Below, one piece after another: positions 27,049-42,656 of a stretch of 64,000 nt of DNA. The translations under genes were made by a program, and so were the position numbers. Each line of letters begins with the position of its first letter. The first letter of the stretch is position 1. The notes beneath the pieces are model-generated. The model had not been told where the DNA came from. It saw nothing but the letters and a program-made list of their open reading frames with translations, and did not search any database. This DNA comes from Paucibacter sediminis (GTDB taxonomy: Bacteria; Pseudomonadota; Gammaproteobacteria; Burkholderiales; Burkholderiaceae_C): NCBI RefSeq assembly GCF_030254645.1, contig NZ_CP116346.1:2731973-2795972 (forward strand), given 5' to 3'.

Positions 27049-27741
27049 ATGCTGAAAAAGACGAAAACGGGCAATCTGAACCTCAATGCCTGGTTTGCGG
27101 GGGTCGCGGAGCAATTCCGCGGTCTCAATCCCAACGAGCCTGGGCAATGGCCCTTGGCGCCCAAGCTGGCATCGTTTCTGGCAGTGGGCGTGTTGGTCAT
27201 GGTGATCGGCTGGGTGTTTGTGCTTGCAGATGTGCAAGCGGGTCTGAATGCCGAGCGCGAGCGCGAACCTAAGCTGAAGGGTGACTACACCGCCAAATTG
27301 GCGCAAGCCGTCAATCTGCCTGAGTTGCGAAAGCAGAAAAGTCAGGTGGAGGAATATGTGACGCAGCTGGAAAAGCAACTGCCGGGCAAGGCGGAAATGG
27401 ATGCGCTGCTGTCGGATATCAACCAGGCAGGGCTGGGGCGTGGGCTGCAGTTTGAGTTGTTCCGTCCAGGGCAGATGGTCATCAAGGACTATTACGCTGA
27501 ACTGCCGATTGCCTTGCGTGTGACTGGCCGTTATCACGATGTGGGCGCGTTCACTGCCGATGTGTCCAACCTCTCTCGCATCGTGACGCTGCACAACCTG
27601 AATGTGGTGACTCTGACGGGCAAGGATGCGTCCGGCAGCCTGGCGATGGAAGCCACGGCGCGCACCTATCGTTACCTTGACGCCAATGAGGTGAGCGAGC
27701 AGAAGCGCAGTGCTGCGAAGTCGGCGGGGGCCAAAAAATGA
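27049..27741 (+). CDS. pilO: Type IV pilus assembly protein PilO
   Basis: PilO forms the inner-membrane alignment complex with PilN and PilP. The 230-residue product has a cytoplasmic N-terminus, one membrane segment (FLAVGVLVMVIGWVFVLA), a coiled coil and a ferredoxin-like domain (FELFRPGQMVIKDYYAELPI). A TTG at 27037 overlaps the pilN stop, but GAGGG five bases before the ATG at 27049 favours the latter. Overlaps pilP by four bases. Confidence 0.95.
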   Translation: MLKKTKTGNLNLNAWFAGVAEQFRGLNPNEPGQWPLAPKLASFLAVGVLVMVIGWVFVLADVQAGLNAEREREPKLKGDYTAKLAQAVNLPELRKQKSQVEEYVTQLEKQLPGKAEMDALLSDINQAGLGRGLQFELFRPGQMVIKDYYAELPIALRVTGRYHDVGAFTADVSNLSRIVTLHNLNVVTLTGKDASGSLAMEATARTYRYLDANEVSEQKRSAAKSAGAKK

Positions 27742-28280
27742 CGGGGTATCAGACAGCTGTAAGGTGCGTCGTTGCGCTGGCGGTGTTGCTGGCGGTGGCG
27801 GCCTGCTCGTCGGATGTGGATGAGCTGCAGCAATGGATGGAAGAGCAGCGCCGCGCGACACGTCCGACGGTGCGGCAACTTGTTCCACCGAAACAATTTC
27901 TCCCCCAGGCTTATGAGGCTCAAGGCGGGGTCGACCCGTTCAGTACGCAAAAGCTGAGCGTTGCCATTAAGCAGGAGTCCGCGCAACCCAACTCGCTGCT
28001 GGCCGCCGAAATGAATCGACGTCGAGAGCCGCTGGAGTCCTTCCCCTTGGACAGCATGTCGATGGTGGGTAGCTTGACGCGTAGCAGCGAGCGCCTTGCG
28101 ATGTTGAAGGTGGACAACCTCTATTACTTGGTCAAGGGCGGCGATTACCTGGGGCTTAACTTCGGGCGCGTTACCAAGATCACCGAAACCGATATCACCT
28201 TGCGAGAAGTCGTCCAGGACGCTGCGGGCGAATGGGTTGAACGCACCAGTACCCTCCAGCTACAGGAGAAGGGACGATGA
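27738..28280 (+). CDS. pilP: Type IV pilus assembly lipoprotein PilP
   Basis: PilP is an inner-membrane lipoprotein that connects PilNO to the secretin PilQ. The 180-residue product has a lipobox (VAACSS), an extended linker with the PilQ-binding region (GGVDPFSTQKL, GSLTRSSERLAMLKVDNLYYLVKGGDYLGLNFG) and a small beta domain (ITLREVVQDAAGEWVERTSTL). The start overlaps pilO and the stop overlaps pilQ, each by four bases. Length and domain order match the family. Confidence 0.95.
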   Translation: MTGYQTAVRCVVALAVLLAVAACSSDVDELQQWMEEQRRATRPTVRQLVPPKQFLPQAYEAQGGVDPFSTQKLSVAIKQESAQPNSLLAAEMNRRREPLESFPLDSMSMVGSLTRSSERLAMLKVDNLYYLVKGGDYLGLNFGRVTKITETDITLREVVQDAAGEWVERTSTLQLQEKGR

Positions 28281-30442
28281 GCATACTTCCGGAGACTCTT
28301 CGAATGAGCCAGTGGCGAGCTTTGGCATGTGCAGTGGCGGTGGGCTGTCTAGCGCCTCTGCCAGCGTGGGCACAAAACGCAATTCGCTCCATCAACAGCA
28401 TGCAGCAGGCGGGCGCCGAGGTGGTGCGCATCGAGTTGACGCAACCGTTATCGGAAGTTCCACGTGGCTTCACGATACAGACGCCACCCCGTATTGCCAT
28501 CGACTTGCCGGGCGTGTCCAACGAATTGGGGCGCTCCGCGGTCGAGATCAACCAGGGCAATCTGCGCTCGGCCAACGTGGCCCAGGCTGGTGAGCGCACG
28601 CGTGTGGTCTTGAACCTGCGCCAGGCCGCGACCTACCGTGCGCAGTTGCAGGAAAACGCGCTGCTGATATTCCTCGAGCAAGCTTCTGTAGCAAGCAATG
28701 CTGGGCAGGCGACTTCTGGGCCGGTTCACTTTGCAGCCAGCCAGAATGCAGCACCACAAGCCCTACGTGACATCGACTTTCGCCGTGGCCAGGATGGTGC
28801 TGGCCGTGTGATCGTCAATTTGCCCAGCACGCAGGTGGGTGTCGACATCCAACAGCAAGGTCAGAATCTGGTGGTGGAATTTCTTAGATCCAGCCTGCCG
28901 GAAAACCTGCGGCGACGCTTGGATGTATCGGATTTCGGAAGCCCGGTGCAAGTGGTGTCGACTTCTCAGGTGGGCGATCGGGTACGTATGGTGGTCGAGC
29001 CTAAGGGGGCTTGGGAACACAGTGCTTACCAGAGCGACAACCAATTTGTGCTGGAAGTTCGACCGCAGAAAACTGATCCCAACAAGCTGACGCAGGGACC
29101 GGGTTATGCGGGTGACAAGCTGTCGCTGAACTTCCAGAACATCGAGGTTCGCGCCTTGCTGCAGGTGATCGCGGACTTCACCAATTTCAATGTGGTGACT
29201 AGTGATACCGTGACCGGCAATGTGACCCTGCGCCTCAAGGACGTTCCGTGGGACCAGGCGCTGGACATCATCATGCAGGCCAAGGGTTTGGGCCTGCGCA
29301 AATCCGGCAATGTGCTGTGGATCGCGCCCAAAGACGAACTGGCCACCAAGGAAAAGATGGATCTCGAGGCCAAGGCGCAGATATCGCAGCTTGAGCCTCT
29401 GCGTACGCAGGCCATCCAGTTGAATTACACCAAGGCCGAAGAGGTGGCCAAAGGCCTGACGGGCACGGGCCAAGGTTCCGGTCAAGGCGGTGGCACTACA
29501 ACTCGGTTGCTGTCGGCGCGCGGTAGCGCCATGTTTGAAAGCCGCACCAACCAATTGTTCGTGACCGACATCCCCTCCAAGCTGGAGGAGGTGCTGGCGA
29601 TGATCGCCAAGATCGATATCCCGGTCCGGCAGGTGCTGATTGAGGCGCGCATCGTCGAGGCCGATGACAAGTTCGGACGCTCTCTCGGCGTGAAACTGGG
29701 CGCATCCGATATGCGCGGTCTGCAGGGTGGGGTACCTGGGTATAACGTCGGTGGAAACAACTATGTCACCGTCGGCGGGAATTACAACGCCGTGGGTGGG
29801 CAGACCTTGCAGATGGCGAAGGATGATTTCAAGTACAACGATACGCAGTTCATCAATATGCCTGCGCCCAAAATCGGTGACCTTGCCCCTGCCAATTTCG
29901 CGCTATCGCTGTTCAGTGCTACCGCCAACCGTTTCCTGAATCTGGAGTTGTCGGCGCTCGAGGCGGATGGTCGCGGCAAGATTGTCTCCAGCCCGCGCGT
30001 GGTTACGGCCGATCAGGTCAAGGCCTTGATCGAGCAAGGCGAAGAACTGCCGTATCAGGTGGCGACATCGAGCGGCGCGACGTCCATCGCCTTCCGCAAG
30101 GCCAATCTCAAGCTCGAGGTCACGCCGCAGATCACGCCCGAGGGCAATGTGATTCTGGACGTGGACGTCAACAAGGACAGTGTGGGCCGGCAGACCTCGG
30201 CAGGGTTCGCGATCGACACCAAGCATGTGAAAACACAGGTGCTGGTCGAAAACGGTGGCACCGTCGTGATCGGCGGTATCTTCACCCAGGTGGAGCGCGA
30301 GGACGTGACCAAAGTGCCTTTCCTGGGCGATGTGCCCATCATGGGCAATCTCTTCAAGAATAAGGCCCGCACTTCGAACAAGACCGAGTTGCTTGTGTTT
30401 ATCACGCCGAAGGTCGTCAACGATCGTGTGACAGTGCGCTAA
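28277..30442 (+). CDS. pilQ: Type IV pilus secretin PilQ
   Basis: PilQ is the outer-membrane channel for the pilus fibre. The 721-residue product has a signal peptide, two peptidoglycan-binding AMIN domains (about 35-130 and 155-260), an STN/N0 domain (KLSLNFQNIEVRALLQVIADF) and an N1 domain. The C-terminal secretin core ends VPFLGDVPIMGNLFKNK and LLVFITPKVV. The first ATG at 28277 overlaps pilP; a second at 28304 may be the better signal-peptide start. The next gene is a large Ig-like lipoprotein, 51 bases on, rather than aroK directly. Confidence 0.96.
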   Translation: MSILPETLRMSQWRALACAVAVGCLAPLPAWAQNAIRSINSMQQAGAEVVRIELTQPLSEVPRGFTIQTPPRIAIDLPGVSNELGRSAVEINQGNLRSANVAQAGERTRVVLNLRQAATYRAQLQENALLIFLEQASVASNAGQATSGPVHFAASQNAAPQALRDIDFRRGQDGAGRVIVNLPSTQVGVDIQQQGQNLVVEFLRSSLPENLRRRLDVSDFGSPVQVVSTSQVGDRVRMVVEPKGAWEHSAYQSDNQFVLEVRPQKTDPNKLTQGPGYAGDKLSLNFQNIEVRALLQVIADFTNFNVVTSDTVTGNVTLRLKDVPWDQALDIIMQAKGLGLRKSGNVLWIAPKDELATKEKMDLEAKAQISQLEPLRTQAIQLNYTKAEEVAKGLTGTGQGSGQGGGTTTRLLSARGSAMFESRTNQLFVTDIPSKLEEVLAMIAKIDIPVRQVLIEARIVEADDKFGRSLGVKLGASDMRGLQGGVPGYNVGGNNYVTVGGNYNAVGGQTLQMAKDDFKYNDTQFINMPAPKIGDLAPANFALSLFSATANRFLNLELSALEADGRGKIVSSPRVVTADQVKALIEQGEELPYQVATSSGATSIAFRKANLKLEVTPQITPEGNVILDVDVNKDSVGRQTSAGFAIDTKHVKTQVLVENGGTVVIGGIFTQVEREDVTKVPFLGDVPIMGNLFKNKARTSNKTELLVFITPKVVNDRVTVR

Positions 30443-30493
30443 AAGGGAGCTGCTCTGCTGCGGCTGCAGCACGGGCGAAAAGGAGTCTGAGTG

Positions 30494-32620
30494 ATGAACG
30501 GAAAAAATTGGCTGGGTAAAGGCAAGCTGAGTGCTTGGCTGGGCCTGGGCATGGCGCTGCTGCTGACTGCATGCGGCGGCGGTGGCGGGGGCGCGGGTGA
30601 TCCGGTGCTCGGCGGGGGGAACACCGGTACAGGTAGCGGCACCTCTACGGATACAGCGGTGCTGAGCGTGTTGCTTTCGTCGACAACCGTCAGTGCAGGT
30701 GCTCCTGCAACGCTATCGGTCCAAGTCAAGAACAAGGCGGGCTCGCCGCTGGTGGGGCAAGTGGTCAAGTTCAGCACCGACGCGGGCCTGGGTGCTTTCA
30801 GTGCGCCGTCCGCCCTGACCGACGCCAATGGGCAGGCGACGGTGATCCTGTCGCCGGCGCAGTCGGCTTCAACAGGCGCCGATATGGTCAAGGCTACGGT
30901 CAATTACTTGGCCAAGGATTACAGCGCGTCGACGGGTTTTCAGCTGACAGCGACCAACGTGGCCATTGCGTCGTTCACGTCGGATGTGAGCAGCCTGTCG
31001 GCATATGGCCAAGCTGGCCTCACGGTGACGCTGACTGGCACATCCTCCAGTAGCCCAGTCAGCCTTGCGCTGACTTCGTCGTGTACGGCGTCTGGCAAAG
31101 GCACCATTACGCCTAGCAGTCAGACCACGTCTACCGGGCGTGCCACATTTACCTTCCGGGACGGTGGTTGCGGCGCGGTGGCGTCGACAGAGAACTTGCA
31201 GATTTCGGTGACAGGCACAGCGCTGACGCAGTCGCTCAGCATCCCCGTTAATTCTCCGGCGGTTGCAAGCATTGGCTTTGTCTCAGCGACACCGTCCAAT
31301 ATCTATCTGCGTGGCTCCGGCTTGGTTGAGAACGCGAACGTGACGTTCCAGGTCAAAGATGCCAACAACAATGGTCTGCCTGAGCAAATCGTGGTTCTTG
31401 AGCCTAGCGTGCTGGTTGGTGGACTGACCTTGGATGGCGGCAGTACGGCGGTGACCAAGAAGACTGACAAGGATGGCAACGTCATTGTTCGTGTCAATTC
31501 GGGCACGGTGCCAACGCCTGTGCGCATCAAGGCAACGTTGCAGGGCAGCAATATCTCCACGGTGTCCAGTGTCCTGGCCATTGCGGTGGGCCTGCCGTCG
31601 CAACTGAATTTCTCGATGGCTCAGGGCACGATCAATATCGAGGGCTACAACCTCCAGGGCACGCCCAACACCTATACGGTGATCGCATCGGACCGTCTGG
31701 GCAACCCGGTACCGGATGGCACGGCGATCAACTTCGTGACCGAGGGCGGCCAGATCGAGGCAATCAAGCAGACCGCCCTGAGCGGTAAAGGTATTGCCAC
31801 GGCGACCGCCAATTTTGTGACGGCCTCACCCGTGCCGGTGGATGGGCGCGTGACGGTGGTGACCTATGCGCTGGGCGAGAAGTCCTTCCTCGACGTCAAT
31901 GGCAACAACGTCTACGACGCCGGTGAGGACTTCCAGAATCTGGGTGATATTTTCCTGGATCGCAAGTTCGATAACTACTATCAGTCCAGCGACGATCAGT
32001 TCGTTTCGGTGTCCACTGGCGAAACCCAGGCATGCGTCGCGGCGAACTCGGCCCTGTTGGCTGCGGATGTGAGCATTCCCTCGCGTCCGAACACCTGCAG
32101 CAAGGACTGGGGCCGCGCCTATGTGCGGCGAGCCGTGCAGACCATCTTCTCCACCTCTTCCGCGCGCCCGTTGTGGGGCCTGAGTCGCCCCGACAATGCG
32201 CGGGCGCCGAATGGCACCTGTGTGGCGCCCGTCTCTCTGATCACCCACTATGTGGACGACGTGGCGAAGAGTTCGAACTTCATGCTGTTTGGTGCCGACG
32301 GTCTGTACAGCGTGCCTGGTGCTGGCGTTTTGGCGCTGACTGCAGCGGATGCGAACCCTGTGGCCTACAACCCTGTTTCTGCGGGTACGGTGATTGCCGC
32401 GAAGGCCACTGACGGCTTGACGGTTGCGGTATTGGGCGGGACGCCGGTCCCTAGCACCTCGACTCCGACCGGTGTTGGCATCAGCTACAAGTTTGATGAG
32501 AAGACCTCGGCGGGCACGGTAGCCGTTTCGTTCACTTCTCCGAGCGGTCTCGTGTATTCGGTTTCACAGTACCTCTCCATCAACGCTGCACCCGCAGGTT
32601 ACGCGAGTTGCACCAACTGA
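30494..32620 (+). CDS. Ig-like repeat lipoprotein of unknown function
   Basis: No family name can be given beyond bacterial Ig-like (invasin/Big-type) repeats. The 708-residue product has a lipobox (LLLTAC, Cys27), a Gly/Thr/Ser linker and four beta-rich modules (about 50-150, 155-255, 255-365, 365-465) with invasin-type phrases such as TDANGQATVILSP and DKDGNVIVRV. An Asp/Asn-rich loop (DVNGNNVYDAGEDF) looks like a calcium site. The C-terminal part holds four of the six cysteines after Cys27. It sits 51 bases after pilQ and overlaps aroK by 13. A role in surface adhesion or pilus function is inference from position only. Confidence 0.75.
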   Translation: MNGKNWLGKGKLSAWLGLGMALLLTACGGGGGGAGDPVLGGGNTGTGSGTSTDTAVLSVLLSSTTVSAGAPATLSVQVKNKAGSPLVGQVVKFSTDAGLGAFSAPSALTDANGQATVILSPAQSASTGADMVKATVNYLAKDYSASTGFQLTATNVAIASFTSDVSSLSAYGQAGLTVTLTGTSSSSPVSLALTSSCTASGKGTITPSSQTTSTGRATFTFRDGGCGAVASTENLQISVTGTALTQSLSIPVNSPAVASIGFVSATPSNIYLRGSGLVENANVTFQVKDANNNGLPEQIVVLEPSVLVGGLTLDGGSTAVTKKTDKDGNVIVRVNSGTVPTPVRIKATLQGSNISTVSSVLAIAVGLPSQLNFSMAQGTINIEGYNLQGTPNTYTVIASDRLGNPVPDGTAINFVTEGGQIEAIKQTALSGKGIATATANFVTASPVPVDGRVTVVTYALGEKSFLDVNGNNVYDAGEDFQNLGDIFLDRKFDNYYQSSDDQFVSVSTGETQACVAANSALLAADVSIPSRPNTCSKDWGRAYVRRAVQTIFSTSSARPLWGLSRPDNARAPNGTCVAPVSLITHYVDDVAKSSNFMLFGADGLYSVPGAGVLALTAADANPVAYNPVSAGTVIAAKATDGLTVAVLGGTPVPSTSTPTGVGISYKFDEKTSAGTVAVSFTSPSGLVYSVSQYLSINAAPAGYASCTN

Positions 32621-33177
32621 CGATTGCTCTCGTTGGCATGCCCGGCGGTGGCAAGTCCACCGTCGGCAAGCAACTGGCGCGGCAGTTGCAAGTCCCGTTC
32701 GTTGACTCGGACGCTGAGATCGAGCGGCAGATCGGCATGCCGATCAAGGCATTCTTTGAGCGTGAAGGCGAAGCGAGCTTCCGGGACATTGAGGCGCGTG
32801 TGATTGCCGAACTGCTCGCCCGCGGGACCGAGTTGGTCCTGGCGACGGGCGGTGGTGCGGTGCTTCGGGAGGAGAACCGCGCGGCGCTGCACCAGTGCGC
32901 CACCGTGATCTATCTGCGCTCCTCGCCGGAGGAGTTGTTCAGGCGGCTGCGTCACGACACGCAGCGGCCGTTGTTGCAGGTCCGCGATCCGCTGCAGAAG
33001 CTGCGCGAGCTGTACCACGTGCGCGACCCGCTCTATCGGCGCGTGGCGCACTATGTGATGGAGACGGGGCGCCCGTCGGTGCATGCCCTGTCCAACATGA
33101 TCCTGATGCAGCTCGAGCTGGCCGGTGTGGTCAGCCCCGAGCGCGTGGCGGCCACGGTGGGCGCCGAACGCGGCTGA
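32608..33177 (+). CDS. aroK: Shikimate kinase
   Basis: AroK phosphorylates shikimate in aromatic amino acid synthesis. The 189-residue product has the P-loop GMPGGGKST, the shikimate-binding DSDAEIERQIG (Asp) and GGGAVLREENR motifs, and the lid region RPLLQVRDP. The first beta-strand (LTIALVG) requires a start upstream of the ATG at 32638, so the TTG at 32608 is chosen; it overlaps the Ig-like gene stop by 13 bases. Translation may be coupled to that gene. aroB follows 39 bases later. Confidence 0.95.
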   Translation: MHQLTIALVGMPGGGKSTVGKQLARQLQVPFVDSDAEIERQIGMPIKAFFEREGEASFRDIEARVIAELLARGTELVLATGGGAVLREENRAALHQCATVIYLRSSPEELFRRLRHDTQRPLLQVRDPLQKLRELYHVRDPLYRRVAHYVMETGRPSVHALSNMILMQLELAGVVSPERVAATVGAERG

Positions 33178-33216
33178 GAGGCTGGTGCCACGGCGGCGGC
33201 CCGTACACTTCAGCGC

Positions 33217-34317
33217 ATGAGCACGCCCGATTCTTCTCTGCAGACCGTCCGCATCTCCCTCGCCGAACGCAGCTACGACATCCGCATCGGCTCCGGCCAA
33301 CTGAGCGATCCGCTCGCCTGGCAGGGCTTGCCCAAGGCCTCGGCCGCCCTGATCGTGAGCAACGAGACCGTTGCGCCGCTGTATCTCGAGCGCTGCCGTC
33401 AGCAACTGCTGGGGCACTATGCCCGTGTCGACGCCGTGCTGCTGCGCGATGGCGAACAGTACAAGGATTGGGACTCGCTCAACCAGATCTTCGATACCCT
33501 GCTGCGCACGGCTTCCGATCGCAAGACCGTGCTGGTGGCCCTGGGTGGCGGTGTGATTGGCGACATGACGGGTTTTGCCGCCGCGGTCTATATGCGTGGC
33601 GTGCCCTTCGTGCAGGTGCCCACCACGCTGCTGTCGCAGGTCGACTCCTCGGTGGGTGGCAAGACCGCCATCAATCACCCGCTGGGCAAGAACATGCTGG
33701 GCGCCTTCTACCAGCCCGAGCGCGTGATTGCCGATCTGGACACGCTCGATACCTTGCCGGAGCGTGAGCTCTCGGCCGGCCTGGCCGAGGTCATCAAATA
33801 CGGCCCGATCGCCGATGCAGAGTTCCTGGCCTGGATCGAGGCCCACATCGATGCGCTGCGCGCGCGCGACAAGGGTGCGCTGGCCTACGCCGTCAAGCGC
33901 AGCTGCGAGATCAAGGCCTGGGTGGTTGGGCAGGACGAGCGCGAGCAGGGCCTGCGTGCCATCCTCAACTTCGGCCATACCTTTGGCCACGCCATCGAGA
34001 CCGGGCTGGGTTACGGCAACTGGCTGCACGGCGAGGCGGTGGGTTGCGGCATGGTATTGGCCAGTGACCTCTCGGTGCGCAAGGGGCTGATGCCGGCCGA
34101 TTTCCTGCCACGCATGCGGCGCGTGATCGAGCGTGCGGGCTTGCCCGTGACCGCGCCCAAGTTGGGGCTGCAGCGTTATCTCGAGCTGATGCGCGTCGAC
34201 AAAAAGGCCGAGGGTGGCGAGATCCGCTTCGTGCTGATCGAGGCACTGGGCAAGGCCGGCATGCATGGCGCCGACGGGGCGCTGGTGGATGCCGTGCTGC
34301 AGGCGCATTGCGCATAA
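33217..34317 (+). CDS. aroB: 3-dehydroquinate synthase
   Basis: AroB makes 3-dehydroquinate from DAHP, using NAD and a metal ion. The 366-residue product shows the NAD-binding [16 protein letters not shown] and [28 protein letters not shown]-region motifs, the [13 protein letters not shown] substrate loop, and metal ligands in [20 protein letters not shown] and LHGEAV (the two His and one Glu pattern). Length is normal. Forms an operon with aroK and dgt. Confidence 0.97.
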   Translation: MSTPDSSLQTVRISLAERSYDIRIGSGQLSDPLAWQGLPKASAALIVSNETVAPLYLERCRQQLLGHYARVDAVLLRDGEQYKDWDSLNQIFDTLLRTASDRKTVLVALGGGVIGDMTGFAAAVYMRGVPFVQVPTTLLSQVDSSVGGKTAINHPLGKNMLGAFYQPERVIADLDTLDTLPERELSAGLAEVIKYGPIADAEFLAWIEAHIDALRARDKGALAYAVKRSCEIKAWVVGQDEREQGLRAILNFGHTFGHAIETGLGYGNWLHGEAVGCGMVLASDLSVRKGLMPADFLPRMRRVIERAGLPVTAPKLGLQRYLELMRVDKKAEGGEIRFVLIEALGKAGMHGADGALVDAVLQAHCA

Positions 34318-34335
34318 AGAGAGGCGCAGCCGGCC

Positions 34336-35466
34336 ATGATGCGCGCCCGCTACGCAGCTGACCCGGCGCGCAGCCGCGGCCGCCGTTTTCACGAGCCTCC
34401 GGCCCCGACGCGCAGCGAGTTCCAGCGCGACCGTGACCGCATCGTCCACAGCACCGCATTCCGGCGCCTGGTCTACAAGACCCAGGTGTTCCTGAATCAC
34501 GAGGGCGATCTGTTCCGGACGCGCCTGACGCATTCGCTGGAGGTGGCGCAGCTGGGACGATCGATCGGCCGCAGCCTCCAGCTGGACGAGGATCTGATCG
34601 AAACCATCGCGCTGGCGCACGACCTCGGCCACACGCCCTTCGGCCACGCCGGCCAGGATGTGCTGGACGACTGCATGCAGGCGCATGGCGGTTTCGAGCA
34701 CAACCTGCAGTCGCTGCGTGTGGTGGACAGGCTGGAGCAGCGCTACCCCAGCTTCGACGGGCTGAATCTGACGTTCGAAAGCCGCGAAGGCATCCTCAAG
34801 CATTGCTCCAGGCGGAACGCGAATCTGCTGGAGGCGCAGGAGCCCGACGGTGTGGCGGCGCGCTTTCTGCGCGGCGGCCAACCCAGCCTGGAGGCGCAAC
34901 TCTGCAATCTGGCCGACGAGGTGGCCTACAACGCCCATGATGTGGACGATGGCGTGCGCTCGGGCCTGGTGAGCCTGGAGCAGCTGGAGCAGGTGCCCCT
35001 GGTGGCCGAGCATTTGCGCAGCAGCCTGCATGCGCATCCGGGCTTGAACGGCAAGCGCCTGTTGGCCGAAACCATACGCCGCATGTTGTCGGAGCAGGTT
35101 TACGACATCATCCGTGCGACCGGGCAGAGCCTGGCCGAGCTGGATCCGGTCAGCATCGCAGCGGTGCGCGGCGCCGCACCCCTGGTGCGCTTCAGCGCCG
35201 CGATGCGTGCGGCCAGCAGCGAGCTCAAGCGGTTTCTGTTCGCCAATCTCTATCGCCATGAGCAGGTGCAGGCGACGCGCGGCCGGGCGGAGCGGGTGCT
35301 GCGTGATCTGTTTCAGACCTACTTCGCTGATGCGGCCCAGTTGCCGGCCGACTTTGCCGACAGCGAGGACCATGCCCGCGCATGCGCCGACTACATCGCC
35401 GGCATGACCGACCGCTTTGCCCTCAGAGAGCACGAACGCCTGACCGGCCAGCGCCTGTTCGGCTGA
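34336..35466 (+). CDS. dgt: dGTPase-like HD-domain triphosphohydrolase
   Basis: Enzymes of this family hydrolyse dGTP or other dNTPs to the nucleoside and triphosphate. The 376-residue product carries the HD metal site: RTRLTHSLEVAQLG, AHDLGHTPFGHAG (His-Asp pair) and the later NLADEVAYNAHDVDD Asp. RRLVYKTQVF near the N-terminus is family-typical. It is the shorter type 2 form common in Burkholderiales. It follows aroB by 18 bases and is the last gene before the transposase element. Confidence 0.93.
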   Translation: MMRARYAADPARSRGRRFHEPPAPTRSEFQRDRDRIVHSTAFRRLVYKTQVFLNHEGDLFRTRLTHSLEVAQLGRSIGRSLQLDEDLIETIALAHDLGHTPFGHAGQDVLDDCMQAHGGFEHNLQSLRVVDRLEQRYPSFDGLNLTFESREGILKHCSRRNANLLEAQEPDGVAARFLRGGQPSLEAQLCNLADEVAYNAHDVDDGVRSGLVSLEQLEQVPLVAEHLRSSLHAHPGLNGKRLLAETIRRMLSEQVYDIIRATGQSLAELDPVSIAAVRGAAPLVRFSAAMRAASSELKRFLFANLYRHEQVQATRGRAERVLRDLFQTYFADAAQLPADFADSEDHARACADYIAGMTDRFALREHERLTGQRLFG

Positions 35467-35486
35467 TTCTCGCCGCGTCCGATAAT

Positions 35487-35498
35487 GGGGTCAGACTC
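35487..35498 (+). repeat. REP-like end motif upstream of the transposase gene
   Basis: GGGGTCAGACTC lies 12 bases before the transposase ATG. It matches, with one mismatch, the inverted motif at 36255-36266 on the other side of the gene. RAYT genes are characteristically flanked by such REP elements. Confidence 0.55.
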
Positions 35499-35510
35499 AA
35501 TGCTGAACCC

Positions 35511-36206
35511 ATGGCAAGACTTGCTCGACTGCCGCTCGCCGGCCATACCTATCACCTGATCCAGCGCGGCAACAACCGTCAGGCCATCGTGCACGACGAT
35601 GAGGATCGCCGGCACTACCTGGCGGCCCTGCATGAATGCGCCGCCACCCAGAAGGTGGCCATCCATGCCTATGCCTTGATGGACAACCACGTGCATCTGC
35701 TGCTGACCCCCAGCACCGCGGAGGGCATGAGCCGCATGATGCAGTCGCTGGGGCGCCGCTATGTGGCCTGGTTCAACCAGAAGCATGGCCGCATCGGAAC
35801 GCTCTGGGAGGGGCGCTACCGAGCCGCGGTGCTGGAGCCCGCCGCCTACCTGCTGCCGGCGATGCGTAGCATCGAGCTCAATCCGGTGCGCGCGGGCCTG
35901 GCGCTGAACCCCGAAGACTATCCCTGGTCGAGCTGCCAGCATCACCTCGGCATGCGGCGCGACCCGCTGGTGACCGACCATGCCCAGTTCTGGGCCTTGG
36001 GCAACACGCCTTTTGAGCGCGACATGCTTTATCGGGCCTTGCTGCAGGAGGGCGGCAGTGAGGCCGAACGCCAGCTGCTGGTGGATTCGGCACTGAAGGG
36101 CTGGCCGCTGGGCTCGGCCCAATTCCTGCAAAAACTGAGCGAGCAGACGCAGCGACCGGTAACGCCCAGGCCGCGTGGCCGGCCCGCAAAGGCCAAGGCT
36201 TTTTGA
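35511..36206 (+). mobile_element. REP-associated tyrosine transposase (RAYT, Y1 family)
   Basis: RAYT proteins are single-copy relatives of IS200/IS605 transposases that act on REP palindromes. The 231-residue product has the HUH motif (DNHVHLLL, His60 and His62) and a conserved RRYVAWFNQKHGRIGTLWEGRY region with the candidate catalytic Tyr84. SIELNPVRAGL and YPWSSCQHH are also diagnostic, and the basic C-terminal tail ends PRGRPAKAKAF. It lies alone between dgt and gltB, flanked by inverted GGGGTCAGA motifs. No frame damage is visible, so it may be active. Confidence 0.9.
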
Positions 36207-36254
36207 CTGTGTCCCTATTTATTGCCAAGTCTTCGCTTGACATTTACTTAAATC

Positions 36255-36266
36255 GACTCTGACCCC
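36255..36266 (-). repeat. REP-like end motif downstream of the transposase gene
   Basis: The minus strand reads GGGGTCAGAGTC, the inverted partner of the motif at 35487-35498 with one base difference. It lies 48 bases after the transposase stop and about 80 bases before gltB. Sequence beyond it towards gltB is AT-richer and holds possible gltB promoter boxes (TTGTTG at 36279, TAATCT at 36302). Confidence 0.55.
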
Positions 36267-36345
36267 GTTTAATCAAACTTGTTGATTTTGCTGCAGCGCA
36301 TTAATCTTGCGGCCATTCCCGATTTGTCGAATGTGGAGGCCAGCC

Positions 36346-41115
<4,770 letters not shown>

Positions 41116-41141
41116 TCGGAAGTACGGAAGTAGGAATCATC

Positions 41142-42608
<1,467 letters not shown>

Positions 42609-42628
42609 GCACCCGCATCCCATCCCCT

Positions 42629-42656
42629 CAAAAGGCCACCTCCGGGTGGCCTTTTT
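42629..42656 (+). terminator. Intrinsic terminator after gltD
   Basis: AGGCCACC and GGTGGCCT form an eight-pair stem around a TCCG loop, preceded by AAAA and followed by TTTTTCTTT. It ends the gltBD unit. A second perfect 7-bp hairpin (GGATGGC/GCCATCC, loop CTC) follows at 42669-42685 without a T tract. The remaining bases to 42896 show no gene and should contain the minor-pilin promoter. Confidence 0.9.

Noticed and set aside
32599-35433. A 944-codon minus-strand open frame over aroK, aroB and dgt
   Set aside because: The three plus-strand genes have clear catalytic motifs; this frame is their complement shadow.
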